From positions 1 to 9,880 of the forward strand of contig WQXD01000120.1 in assembly GCA_009785015.1 (NCBI GenBank): a stretch of DNA of 9,880 nucleotides, written 5' to 3'. A program made the translations under genes and the position numbers. Every line of letters begins with the position of its first letter. Position 1 is the stretch's first letter. Shown here piece after piece: positions 1-7,117 of the stretch. This DNA comes from Oscillospiraceae bacterium (GTDB lineage Bacteria; Bacillota_A; Clostridia; Oscillospirales; WRJC01). The notes under the pieces were generated by a model that had not been told where the DNA came from, did no database searches, and worked only from the letters and a program-made list of their open reading frames with translations.

Positions 1-1
1 C

Positions 2-1135
2 TATATCGGCAAGTGGCATCTGACCGGGGTCCCGAGGGATCAGTATGTGCCCAGGGAAAGAAGATTCGGCTTTTCGGAGTGGAAAGTCAACAACTGCAAC
101 CACGACTATTTAAACTGGAATTATTACGATGAAGACAACACACTGCACCCCGAAACCACATATGAACCCGTCAAACTGACCGATCTGGCGCTTGATTTTC
201 TGCGGCGCAACAAAGAGGGGCCCTTCGCGCTGTATCTCTCGTGGAGCACTCCGCACAACCCGTATTTTCATATGCCCCAAAAATATCTCGAAATGTATAA
301 AGACAAACCGGTCACCCTGCGCGAAAATGTGCAGGATACGATGGATATGCTGCACGCCGAACCCTTCGGGGAAGGGTACAAACTGACTACAATAGAAAAA
401 GACAAAAATTTCATAGAAGAGATGTACCGGGGGTATTACGGGCATATAAGCGCCCTCGACGAACAATTCGGGCGGCTCGCCGATTATTTGGATGAGAACA
501 ATCTGAGCGAAAACACAATCGTGGTTTTCACCAGCGACCACGGCGACATGCTGGGCTCGCACCGGTTTATAGACAAGCAGCTGCCCCACGAGGAAAGCGC
601 CCGCGTGCCCCTTATCATAGGCTGGAAGGGCAAAATCATAAAAGGCTATTTAAATGAAATCGCGTCGCTTGCCGATCTTCCGGAAACCCTTTTATCTATG
701 ATGGAGCTGTCATTCGGCGAAAAACGCGACGGATCCGATTTGTCGCCGATGCTTCTCGAAGCGAAACCGGGACCCGGGTGCGCGTATATCGCGGGCCATG
801 TGCCGTGCCACAACGCCGCCGTGAGGCCGTACGGCGCCTGGAGGGCGCTCAGAACGGCGGACTATATGTATGCGCGCGAAGCGGACACGGACTGCACGTT
901 TTTGTTCGAAATGAAAAAAGACCCGTACCAGAAAAACAATTTAAAAGACGACCCAAAATACAAGGATGAAATAACCCGCTTGAAGTCGCAGCTTGACCAA
1001 AAAGCGAAGTCTTACGGCGACGCGGTTTTGGACTGGAGAGAATTTCTCGATGTCAACGGTTTAGTGGGCGAGTGGGACAAGTCCCAGCAATATTTCAATT
1101 TGCCGCTGTTTGAATCGGGCAAGCTCTCCTGGTGA
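2..1135 (+). CDS. Sulfatase (alkaline phosphatase superfamily), 5'-partial
   Basis: C-terminal 377 residues of a type I sulfatase, which would hydrolyse a sulfate ester. The frame is open to the left edge, so the start is outside the window; the in-frame GTG at 47 is internal. At the very left the translation reads YIGKWHLTG, the second sulfatase signature (G-K-x-H region). The Asp-His pair of the metal site is in FTSDHGDMLGSH (codons 536-541), followed by KQLPHEESARVPLII, a segment typical of sulfatases. Near the C-terminus is the DPYQKNNL segment, matching the family's DPxExxNL pattern. The N-terminal CxPSR/SxPSR motif carrying the formylglycine residue is missing with the start, so Cys- or Ser-type, and the presence of a signal peptide, cannot be judged. 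It ends 37 bases before the amidohydrolase, probably in one operon. The substrate is unknown. Confidence 0.93.
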   Translation, partial: YIGKWHLTGVPRDQYVPRERRFGFSEWKVNNCNHDYLNWNYYDEDNTLHPETTYEPVKLTDLALDFLRRNKEGPFALYLSWSTPHNPYFHMPQKYLEMYKDKPVTLRENVQDTMDMLHAEPFGEGYKLTTIEKDKNFIEEMYRGYYGHISALDEQFGRLADYLDENNLSENTIVVFTSDHGDMLGSHRFIDKQLPHEESARVPLIIGWKGKIIKGYLNEIASLADLPETLLSMMELSFGEKRDGSDLSPMLLEAKPGPGCAYIAGHVPCHNAAVRPYGAWRALRTADYMYAREADTDCTFLFEMKKDPYQKNNLKDDPKYKDEITRLKSQLDQKAKSYGDAVLDWREFLDVNGLVGEWDKSQQYFNLPLFESGKLSW

Positions 1136-1158
1136 AAACAAAATGTAATTAAAAAAAC

Positions 1159-1163
1159 GGAGG
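1159..1163 (+). promoter_or_regulatory. Ribosome binding site of the amidohydrolase gene
   Basis: GGAGG lies nine bases before the ATG at 1173, in an A-rich 37-base gap after the sulfatase stop. No promoter or terminator fits in this gap, which supports co-transcription with the sulfatase. Confidence 0.8.
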
Positions 1164-1172
1164 AAAACAAAA

Positions 1173-2438
1173 ATGTATCGTTCAGACAATCCATATTTCG
1201 GAGAAATCAGGCAATATCTCGACACTATCCCGGTGATCGAAACGCACGAGCACTACACGCATCACCAAAAAGCGGGGGACGCTTTGCAATTTATTGTCGG
1301 CAATTATTACTGGTCCGATTTCGCTTCGTCGGGCGGCGGGGAATTTCCGGGAGAGCTTTCCGGAGAGGAGCGCTATGAGTACTTCTTGAAGTTTTACAAC
1401 AAATCAAAGCACACCGCTTACGCGCGCGGTATGCTGGAAGGGCTGCGCATTTGCTGGGGAATCGAATCTTTGGATACCTACGCCGAGTTTTGCGAATTGG
1501 AAGAAAAACTAAAGACAAGGGAAACTTCCCTGTACGATGACATGATGGAAAAATTGAATATAAAGGCGAAAGTGGTGGACATCTTCGACGTATCGGATTT
1601 CGTCGACGGGAAAAAGTCCGATTATTCAAAATACTGCCGTTTCGCGTTTTCGCTGCCCGGCTTCCACGACCTACATTCAAAACACGATCTGCAAAAATAC
1701 GGCGCTTACCTGAAGCGGCCGGTAAAATCATTGGACGATTATCTCGAGGGGTTCGATAAATTTTTGGAAAAAAGCGTCGAATTCGGAGTCGTTTGTTTCA
1801 AGGACCAGACCGCTTACCGCCGCAGCATCGCCTACGGCAACCCCACGCGCGCCGAAGCCGAAAAAGCTTTCTGCGACATGGTGTACAACCCGCGTGAAGT
1901 CGTCGGGGACGACAGGGCGCGTGCTCTGGACGACTGGCTGTTCCACTACGCTTTGCGCAAAGCGGCCAAGTATGATTTGCCCGTGCAGATACACACGGGG
2001 CATATGGCGGGAATAAGAAACGACATCGTAAAGACAAACGCCGCGCACCTGACCTCCGCGATTGAGCTCCATGAAGACGTGCGTTTTGACTTGTTCCACG
2101 GCAACTGGCCGTATATGGACGAATATTTGTATTTGGGCAAAAATTACCCCAATGTTTACCTCAATTTATGCTGGGCGCAGAGCATAGACCCCTTGTATTG
2201 CGTGGAATTTATGAAACGCGCGGTGATGACCGTTCCCCACAGCAAGATATTCGCCTTCGGCGGCGACACCGGCATGATAGAATGGGCGGCGGGGTACCTC
2301 TCGCAGGCCAAGGACAACGTCGCCTGCGCGCTGTCCGAACTCTCGGACAGCGGCTGGCTTGGCTGCGGCGAAGCGAAACAAATCGGACTCGACTGGTTCT
2401 TCAACAACCCCAATGAATTCTATAAATTGGGCTTCTGA
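1173..2438 (+). CDS. Amidohydrolase-superfamily (TIM-barrel) metal-dependent enzyme
   Basis: A 421-residue protein with the layout of the amidohydrolase superfamily (amidohydrolase-2 / COG2159-like, distantly like uronate isomerase). An HxH metal motif follows the first strand (H25, H27 in IETHEHY). A lysine at the end of a strand (K210 in CFKDQ) could be a metal-bridging residue, which is uncertain. Histidines H274 and H277 lie in QIHTGHM, H309 in DLFHGNWPY, and the expected strand-8 aspartate is D365 in FAFGGDTGM. There is no signal peptide, so it is probably cytoplasmic. The start is ATG with GGAGG nine bases upstream. It probably forms an operon with the upstream sulfatase, suggesting a catabolic role on a desulfated or sugar-acid-like product; this is inference from context. 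Reaction and substrate cannot be named. The alternatives are a decarboxylase, lactonase or uronate-isomerase-like enzyme. Confidence 0.85.
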   Translation: MYRSDNPYFGEIRQYLDTIPVIETHEHYTHHQKAGDALQFIVGNYYWSDFASSGGGEFPGELSGEERYEYFLKFYNKSKHTAYARGMLEGLRICWGIESLDTYAEFCELEEKLKTRETSLYDDMMEKLNIKAKVVDIFDVSDFVDGKKSDYSKYCRFAFSLPGFHDLHSKHDLQKYGAYLKRPVKSLDDYLEGFDKFLEKSVEFGVVCFKDQTAYRRSIAYGNPTRAEAEKAFCDMVYNPREVVGDDRARALDDWLFHYALRKAAKYDLPVQIHTGHMAGIRNDIVKTNAAHLTSAIELHEDVRFDLFHGNWPYMDEYLYLGKNYPNVYLNLCWAQSIDPLYCVEFMKRAVMTVPHSKIFAFGGDTGMIEWAAGYLSQAKDNVACALSELSDSGWLGCGEAKQIGLDWFFNNPNEFYKLGF

Positions 2439-2449
2439 TTGTTTTTTGG

Positions 2450-3757
2450 TTATTTCCCGGAAATGACGACCCCGCCAAAAGCCGCCCACGGAATGACGGA
2501 CCCGCCGCCGCAAGAGGATACTTCAGAGCTCACTCCGGCGACGTCAAACAGCATTTCCAGCATATTTCCGGACACCATCGTTTCGGAAATGGCCCCGGCG
2601 ATTTTTCCGTCTTCGATCAAAAAGCTGTTTTTTGCCACACCGGAAAAATCGCCGTTGGGCGCCATCGCGCCGCCCGAAAAGCGGTTTATCAGTATGCCGC
2701 GCTCTATGTTCGCCGTGAGTTGTTCGACGGAGGATTTGCCGGGGGCGATCACCGTGTAACCGGTTGCCGAGGCGCGGGGCAGCCCGGTTTTCAAAGCGGC
2801 GTATTCGCCCAGCGAAAAAGCGGCGAGCTTGCCCTTTTGTATGATTTCCTGTTTTTTGGCGAGATATCCGTCCTGCAGGCGCCAGGCGTTTATCATGCGC
2901 GCATCCAACGGGTCAAAAGACACGCTTATGGCTTCATCTGCCACTATTTCGCCTATTTTATCTTTCCACGGGCTGGTGCCGGCGATGATCGCGCCGCTTC
3001 CGGTGCAGCTTCCCAGCGCAGAACCCACGAAATGGCCCGTGCTGCCGGGGGGGCAGAGGAGCGTGCCCGTAAATTTTCCGGCGACGGGCGCCGCGTCGAG
3101 TTCCATCGTGGAACCGGCGATGAGCCGCCTCATTTCATCCGAATAATCCAAAATGGGGACGCTCAAGTCTTTGGCCGTATAACCCGACCCGTTGAACGAA
3201 GTGGTTTTGTCACCGTCGCGCGCCGAAAAGCTGACTCTTGCGCCGTACTGCGAAGCTATATTCAAAACACGGGTGCCGTTTGAATTGGTATAAAGCGAAT
3301 CCCACGCGTTGTGGCTCACGATGAACTGCATCACATCCGTTTTGGGATATTGCTGCTTGATCTGCTCTATGCACTCGGCCATCCTGTCATACATCAGATC
3401 GGGGTCGGATCCGGTCTGCTTTAAATCAAACACATGCTCTCCGATCCCCTCCGATATGACTTCGGCGCTGTCCGGCTCGGATGATTTTGCCGCGCCGATT
3501 GCAGCGTCAACCGCTTTGTCCACGGTTTCGCGGTCGATTTTGTTTGTGCCGTAGCTGCCTTTGCGCGAATTGCAAAGCGCGCGTATCGATATGCCGCTGG
3601 AAAACGTCGTGCGCATGAGCGAAAATTTTCCAGCGTCGAAATTCAATTCGTCCATCGCCCCGCAATTGACCGATATTTCCGCTCCGTCCGCGCCTTTTTC
3701 TTTCAGGCGTTTGTGCGCGTATTCGGCGGCGTCGTATAATTCTTTGTTGTTTTTCAT
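2450..3757 (-). CDS. tldE: TldE/PmbA-family protein, non-catalytic partner of TldD
   Basis: A 435-residue protein of the PmbA/TldE family, close to the roughly 450 residues of E. coli PmbA. The most diagnostic region is residues 368-403, containing NGDFSG, then IEDGKIAGAISE and SGNMLEML, the conserved C-terminal block of the family. It has no HExxxH motif, as expected for the subunit that pairs with zinc-bearing TldD. In E. coli the TldD/TldE complex is a peptidase that matures microcin B17 and degrades CcdA; the native substrate here is unknown. There is no signal peptide or membrane segment, so it is cytoplasmic. The ATG lies six bases after the tldD stop. Its GGAGG (rc of 3771-3775) is inside the last codons of tldD, so translation is probably coupled. 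A cysteine (C416) lies in a Gly/Ser-rich C-terminal stretch, roughly where TldD has its zinc cysteine; whether this matters is unclear. Confidence 0.93.
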   Translation of the reverse strand: MKNNKELYDAAEYAHKRLKEKGADGAEISVNCGAMDELNFDAGKFSLMRTTFSSGISIRALCNSRKGSYGTNKIDRETVDKAVDAAIGAAKSSEPDSAEVISEGIGEHVFDLKQTGSDPDLMYDRMAECIEQIKQQYPKTDVMQFIVSHNAWDSLYTNSNGTRVLNIASQYGARVSFSARDGDKTTSFNGSGYTAKDLSVPILDYSDEMRRLIAGSTMELDAAPVAGKFTGTLLCPPGSTGHFVGSALGSCTGSGAIIAGTSPWKDKIGEIVADEAISVSFDPLDARMINAWRLQDGYLAKKQEIIQKGKLAAFSLGEYAALKTGLPRASATGYTVIAPGKSSVEQLTANIERGILINRFSGGAMAPNGDFSGVAKNSFLIEDGKIAGAISETMVSGNMLEMLFDVAGVSSEVSSCGGGSVIPWAAFGGVVISGK

Positions 3758-3763
3758 GCTTTT

Positions 3764-5146
3764 TTACCTTCCTCCGATATTTACACGGCATTTGATCGCC
3801 GGGCCGCCCATAGGCGCCGGTATCCCTTGTTTTTTCCCGCATGTGCCGTTAGCCGTCCAATCCATTTGGTCGGACAGCATCGTGATGGTTTTCAAAACGT
3901 CGAATGCCACGCCCGATATTGTGGTATCGCGTATGGCCCGTTTGATTTTGCCCTTTTTTATTTCATAGCCCTCGACTACTCCGAACATAAATTCGCTTGT
4001 CAGATCCGCCTGGCCGTTGTTCCACGAAACGAGATAATAGCCCTCGTCCACCGAGGCGATCATATCGTCGAATTTGTCTTTGCCGGGAAGTATGGCCGTG
4101 TTGCGCATGCGTATGAGCGGTTCGTCCGCGTAACCGGAAGCGCGCGCGTTGCCTTTCGGTTCATGGCCGAAATGGGCGGCGGATTCGCGGTTGTGCAGAT
4201 ATCCGGTCAAAATTCCGTCTTCGATCAATACCGCGTCCTTGGCTATGGTTCCTTCGTCGTCCGCATATATCGGATAAGGCGTTTCTTTTCCCATCGCGGT
4301 GTTGGCGAAATCTATCATTGTGACCATTTCGCTCGCGATTTTTTTGCCGAGCAGGGGACCCGCCACGGATCCTCCCAAAACGAGATCGGCTTCGACGGTA
4401 TGCCCGATTGCCTCATGGGCGAGTATGCCCGCGAGTTTGCAGTCCAAAATGACGTCGCAAAGCCCGGCTTCGGCAAAAACGCCGTCGCGTTTTTTCATGA
4501 GTTTTTCGTACAGATTGTCAATTCTCGAAAACAGCAGCTTCGGGTCGCTGAATTGATCAAAAAAGAACCCGTGCCCGCCGAAAGGCTCATAGAGGTCCAC
4601 CGGGGCGCCGTCGCCGGTTTGGGCGGTCATGCTGCAATAAATAAAGGACCTGGGGACAAGGGAATAACAATCCGCGCCGTCGCTTGTGACAAATATTTTT
4701 TCCGTATAATCGCTGCTGACGGAGACGGTCCGCGAAGTCAAACCGGGGTATTTTGAGACTATGTACGCGTCGAGTTCTTTGGCGAATTCCAAAAACACTT
4801 TTTGTTCGCACTCCGCTGTTTCCGTGTATTTCGTGCTCAATTTTTCGTTTGGCAGAGCGGCAAAAGGGGGCTTGGGCGAACCGAGCCTCGAAGTCAGAAA
4901 TTCGGCGTTGCGGGAGGCCGCGCCGAGCACCGCTTCTATGGCTTGCGCGTCGTAATCCGTACCCGAGGCGAACCCCCAGAAGCCCCCCTGATATACCCGG
5001 GCCGACAATCCCGAGCTTTCCCCGGAAGAATTGCCTACGATGTTGCCTTTTAACAAGCCGACGCCGCGTCCGCTGCCATGCTGGAAACGCAGCTCCGTGT
5101 GGCCTTTTAATCTTGGTTTAAACGGGGTCAATAAATCCAAAAGCAT
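3764..5146 (-). CDS. tldD: TldD, zinc metalloprotease subunit of TldD/TldE
   Basis: A 460-residue TldD-family metalloprotease (E. coli TldD is about 480). The catalytic HExxxH is in LAHEAIGHTVEAD: H244, E245 and H249, with the His codon at 4415-4417. The third zinc ligand of the family is a cysteine in a C-terminal CGK loop, and C436 in GTCGKKQG is present here. All ligands known from the E. coli enzyme are therefore kept and the protein should be active. With TldE it forms a cytoplasmic protease that acts on unfolded peptides, such as modified-peptide precursors in other bacteria. No precursor-peptide gene is visible nearby. I chose the ATG at 5146. A TTG directly before it (5147-5149) is also possible and sits nearer the usual spacing from GGAGG; it would add one residue. 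It is the first gene of a two-gene operon with tldE. Confidence 0.95.
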   Translation of the reverse strand: MLLDLLTPFKPRLKGHTELRFQHGSGRGVGLLKGNIVGNSSGESSGLSARVYQGGFWGFASGTDYDAQAIEAVLGAASRNAEFLTSRLGSPKPPFAALPNEKLSTKYTETAECEQKVFLEFAKELDAYIVSKYPGLTSRTVSVSSDYTEKIFVTSDGADCYSLVPRSFIYCSMTAQTGDGAPVDLYEPFGGHGFFFDQFSDPKLLFSRIDNLYEKLMKKRDGVFAEAGLCDVILDCKLAGILAHEAIGHTVEADLVLGGSVAGPLLGKKIASEMVTMIDFANTAMGKETPYPIYADDEGTIAKDAVLIEDGILTGYLHNRESAAHFGHEPKGNARASGYADEPLIRMRNTAILPGKDKFDDMIASVDEGYYLVSWNNGQADLTSEFMFGVVEGYEIKKGKIKRAIRDTTISGVAFDVLKTITMLSDQMDWTANGTCGKKQGIPAPMGGPAIKCRVNIGGR

Positions 5147-5156
5147 CAATAAATCA

Positions 5157-5163
5157 CTCCTCC
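5157..5163 (-). promoter_or_regulatory. Ribosome binding site of tldD (start ambiguous)
   Basis: Read on the minus strand this is GGAGGAG. GGAGG is 9 bases before a TTG (5149) and 12 before the adjacent ATG (5146). The overlapping second GGAG is 10 bases before the ATG. The site therefore serves either codon and does not settle the start. Confidence 0.7.
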
Positions 5164-5185
5164 TTTTTTATTTCGCCTTTTATAC

Positions 5186-5200
5186 TATCACATTGTGATA
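5186..5200. promoter_or_regulatory. Perfect 7-1-7 palindrome in the tldD promoter (candidate operator)
   Basis: TATCACATTGTGATA is a perfect inverted repeat with 7-base arms around a single T. It lies between the -35 and -10 of the tldD promoter and touches the -10, a position where a bound repressor would block RNA polymerase. The half site TGTGATA shares TGATA with the neighbouring Fur-like element. The regulator is unknown. Confidence 0.45.
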
Positions 5201-5210
5201 ACGATTGTCA
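5196..5210. promoter_or_regulatory. Fur-family-like box overlapping the tldD -35
   Basis: TGATAACGATTGTCA matches the 7-1-7 Fur consensus TGATAATnATTATCA at 12 of 14 defined positions. It overlaps the -35 box (rc of 5206-5211) and shares five bases with the perfect palindrome at 5186-5200; the two centres (5193 and 5203) are 10 bp apart. This suggests a metal-sensing repressor of the Fur/Zur/PerR group acting on tldD-tldE, but one site by eye is weak evidence. Confidence 0.35.
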
Positions 5211-5237
5211 AGTGTTTTAATCGCAATTCCTTCAAAT

Positions 5238-5269
5238 TTGCCTTTATTTATTTAAAATAATTATATATT
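5238..5269 (+). promoter_or_regulatory. Weak candidate promoter of the moxR-bat operon in an A/T-rich tract
   Basis: The region from about 5212 to 5290 is strongly A/T-rich and must hold the plus-strand promoter if the moxR operon has its own. The best pair I see is TTGCCT (5238-5243) and TATATA (5262-5267) with an 18-base spacer. Several other TA-rich hexamers would serve almost as well (for example TATATT at 5264-5269), so the exact position is uncertain. Confidence 0.3.
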
Positions 5270-5278
5270 TTTGATGTA

Positions 5279-5297
5279 AAATGATATATCGTCATTT
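5279..5297 (+). repeat. Short inverted repeat in the moxR leader
   Basis: AAATGA (5279-5284) and TCATTT (5292-5297) are perfect complements around a 7-base loop, ending four bases before the AGGAG of moxR. It could form a small, A/T-rich hairpin in the leader or be a protein-binding dyad. The stem is weak and chance cannot be excluded. Confidence 0.3.
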
Positions 5298-5314
5298 CAC
5301 AGGAGAGGTAAGCA

Positions 5315-6274
5315 ATGCAGATGAACCAGCCGCAGTATCAAAAAGAGAGGGAACTCGTTTTCGCGCTCAAAAAAGAAATAAACAAAGTGATCATCGGGCA
5401 GGAGTATATGATAAACCGGATTTTGATCGGTTTGCTCGCCGGGGGGCATATACTTCTGGAGGGCGTGCCGGGGCTCGCCAAATCGCTTGCAGCGAGCACA
5501 ATGGCAAAAGCGGCCGGAGTCGATTTCAAAAGGATCCAGTTCACCCCGGATCTTCTCCCCGCCGATATTCTGGGCACTGAGATTTATCACCAGAAAACAG
5601 GTGAATTCGTGATCAAAAAAGGCCCGATTTTCAGCAATTTCATACTCGCCGACGAAATAAACAGGTCGCCCGCCAAAGTACAATCCGCATTGCTCGAAGC
5701 CATGCAGGAGATGCAGGTGACTATCGGGGAAGTCACATACGCGCTCGATAAGCCTTTTTTTGTCATCGCCACCCAAAACCCGCTGGAGCAGCAGGGCACA
5801 TACCCGCTCCCCGAAGCGCAGCAGGACAGATTCATATTGAAATTGAAGATACAATATCCCAAAAAAACGGAAGAACGGGAGATAATCAAGCGTTACGCCA
5901 AAGAAACATCCGTCGGATCGGAAATAGAGCCGATAATTACGCGGGAGGATATTTTCAATATGCGGAAATGCGCGGAGAATATATATCTCGACCCCAAAAT
6001 AGAAAACTATGTGCTCGACATAGTTTTCAAAACAAGGGAACCGTCGCCGTATATAGCCTGCGGGGCGTCGCCCAGGGCGTCCATCGGGCTCGTCAAAGCT
6101 TCCAGATGCAGGGCATTTATCGAAGGGCGCGATTATGTCGTGCCCGACGATATAAAGGACTTGGCCTATGACGTTTTGCGCCACCGCGTGCTTTTGTCCT
6201 ATGAGGCCGAAGCCGAGGATATCACCGCCGAAAAATTGATTGAAAACATTCTCGAAGAAGTCAATATACCGTAG
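5315..6274 (+). CDS. moxR: MoxR-family AAA+ ATPase
   Basis: A 319-residue MoxR ATPase of the usual length (about 300-330). Walker A is GVPGLAKS at residues 50-57, with Ala where many AAA+ proteins have Gly, as is normal for MoxR. Walker B is ILADE (110-114) followed by INRSP. The sensor-1 region is IATQNP (151-156), followed by the family-typical EQQGTYPLPEAQQDRF. The C-terminal lid domain includes GASPRAS and the DIKDLA segment. MoxR proteins act as ATP-driven chaperones that modify or insert metal into partner VWA proteins; here the partners are encoded directly downstream. The protein is cytoplasmic. The start is ATG with AGGAG nine bases upstream; a second Met two codons later is less likely. 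It is the first gene of the plus-strand operon, divergent from tldD. Confidence 0.96.
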   Translation: MQMNQPQYQKERELVFALKKEINKVIIGQEYMINRILIGLLAGGHILLEGVPGLAKSLAASTMAKAAGVDFKRIQFTPDLLPADILGTEIYHQKTGEFVIKKGPIFSNFILADEINRSPAKVQSALLEAMQEMQVTIGEVTYALDKPFFVIATQNPLEQQGTYPLPEAQQDRFILKLKIQYPKKTEEREIIKRYAKETSVGSEIEPIITREDIFNMRKCAENIYLDPKIENYVLDIVFKTREPSPYIACGASPRASIGLVKASRCRAFIEGRDYVVPDDIKDLAYDVLRHRVLLSYEAEAEDITAEKLIENILEEVNIP

Positions 6275-6298
6275 TTAAAAAAAGGAACGCAAAAGTTT

Positions 6299-7117
6299 AT
6301 GGATTCGGGAGAATTGATAAAAAAAATAAAAAGAATAGAAATAAAATCCAATAAAATAGCCGAAGAAATCTTTTCCGGGGAATACCGCTCCGCATTTCGC
6401 GGAAAGGGCATGGAGTTTGAAAATATACGCCAGTATATTCCGGGCGACGACGTGCGGAATATCGACTGGAATGTCACCGCGCGCCAAAACAAAGCCTTTG
6501 TCAAACAGTTTTGCGAAGAACGCGAAATGAATATATTTTTGCTTATCGATATGTCCAAATCAAACAGCTTCGGGCAAAAAAAAGAATTTATCGCGGAAAT
6601 AAGCGCGGCGCTGGCGCTTTCCGCCGTCTGCAGCAACGACCGGGTAGGCGCCGTCTTTTTTACCGAAAAAATAGAAAAGTTCATCGCCTCGAAAAACGGA
6701 AAAAAGCATGTGTTGTCCATTATCGAAAATATTTTGACATTTATTCCCGAACAGTCCGGAACGAATCTCGCCAATGCGCTCGATTATTTCAACCGGGTCG
6801 AAAAAAAACGAAGCGTTGTGTTTTTGATTTCCGACTTTTTGGACGACGGCTATCTGAAAGAATTGAAAGTATCGCATAACCGCCATGATCTGATTCAGAT
6901 CCGGGTGATGGACAGAGCGGAAGAGCGCATTCCCGCGGGAGCCGTTTTCACATTTGAGGATCTGGAAACCGGAGAAAATTGGGTGCTCGACAATATGAAG
7001 CGCGATTTTAAAATGGAATTGCCGGAAGGCCAGTCCAAAAAAAACCTGATCAATATTTATGCGGACGAGGATTACGCGAAGCCTTTGAGGCAGTTTTTCA
7101 AGAGGCGGAAATTTTGA
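6299..7117 (+). CDS. DUF58-family protein with VWA-like domain
   Basis: A 272-residue DUF58 protein. The family block is at residues 37-62: GMEF, then R44-QY-PGDD (49-51) and IDWNVTAR (55-62). A VWA-like domain follows with an apparently complete MIDAS site: D84, S86 and S88 in DMSKS, T155 in SGTN and D179 in LISDF. No signal peptide or membrane segment is visible, so it is cytoplasmic or peripheral. DUF58 proteins are regularly encoded next to MoxR and are thought to work with it; a precise activity is not established. The ATG is supported by the normal N-terminal start of the family; an AAGGA lies 12 bases upstream, a longer spacing than usual. It starts 24 bases after moxR, and its stop overlaps the next start (TGATG). 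Confidence 0.94.
   Translation: MDSGELIKKIKRIEIKSNKIAEEIFSGEYRSAFRGKGMEFENIRQYIPGDDVRNIDWNVTARQNKAFVKQFCEEREMNIFLLIDMSKSNSFGQKKEFIAEISAALALSAVCSNDRVGAVFFTEKIEKFIASKNGKKHVLSIIENILTFIPEQSGTNLANALDYFNRVEKKRSVVFLISDFLDDGYLKELKVSHNRHDLIQIRVMDRAEERIPAGAVFTFEDLETGENWVLDNMKRDFKMELPEGQSKKNLINIYADEDYAKPLRQFFKRRKF

Larger units (their letters stand above)
5182..5211 (-). promoter_or_regulatory. Sigma70-type promoter of tldD-tldE
   Basis: On the minus strand there is a perfect TTGACA (-35, rc of 5206-5211), an 18-base spacer, and TAGTAT (-10, rc of 5182-5187, four of six consensus bases). Transcription would start near 5175, giving a leader of about 30 bases that contains the ribosome binding site. The spacer and the -35 box are covered by two overlapping dyads, so regulation of this promoter is likely. 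Confidence 0.6.

Noticed and set aside
47..49. GTG at 47 as the sulfatase start
   Set aside because: The frame is open to the left edge and the codons before it encode YIGKWHLTG, a conserved sulfatase signature, so 47 is internal.
110..589. Long minus-strand open frame opposite the sulfatase
   Set aside because: It is a shadow of the well-supported sulfatase frame, with no recognisable protein features or ribosome binding site.
2452..2464. ATTTCCCGGAAAT palindrome at the tldE end as a terminator
   Set aside because: The stem is only about five pairs with a tiny loop, it lies within the tldE coding end, and no T run follows on either strand.
3827..4756. 309-codon plus-strand open frame opposite tldD
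   Set aside because: It lies antisense to the conserved TldD protein, and its translation shows no family motif.
5147..5314. A precursor-peptide gene for TldD/TldE in the divergent gap
   Set aside because: I looked for a short open frame with a ribosome binding site in the gap and saw none. It holds promoters, dyads and A/T-rich DNA only.
5281..5580. ATG-started plus-strand frame beginning just before moxR
   Set aside because: It overlaps moxR in another frame, lacks a good ribosome binding site and shows no motif.
5297..6184. 295-codon minus-strand open frame opposite moxR
   Set aside because: It is antisense to MoxR with its intact Walker motifs; the translation is rich in Phe, Tyr and Arg in an artefact-like way.
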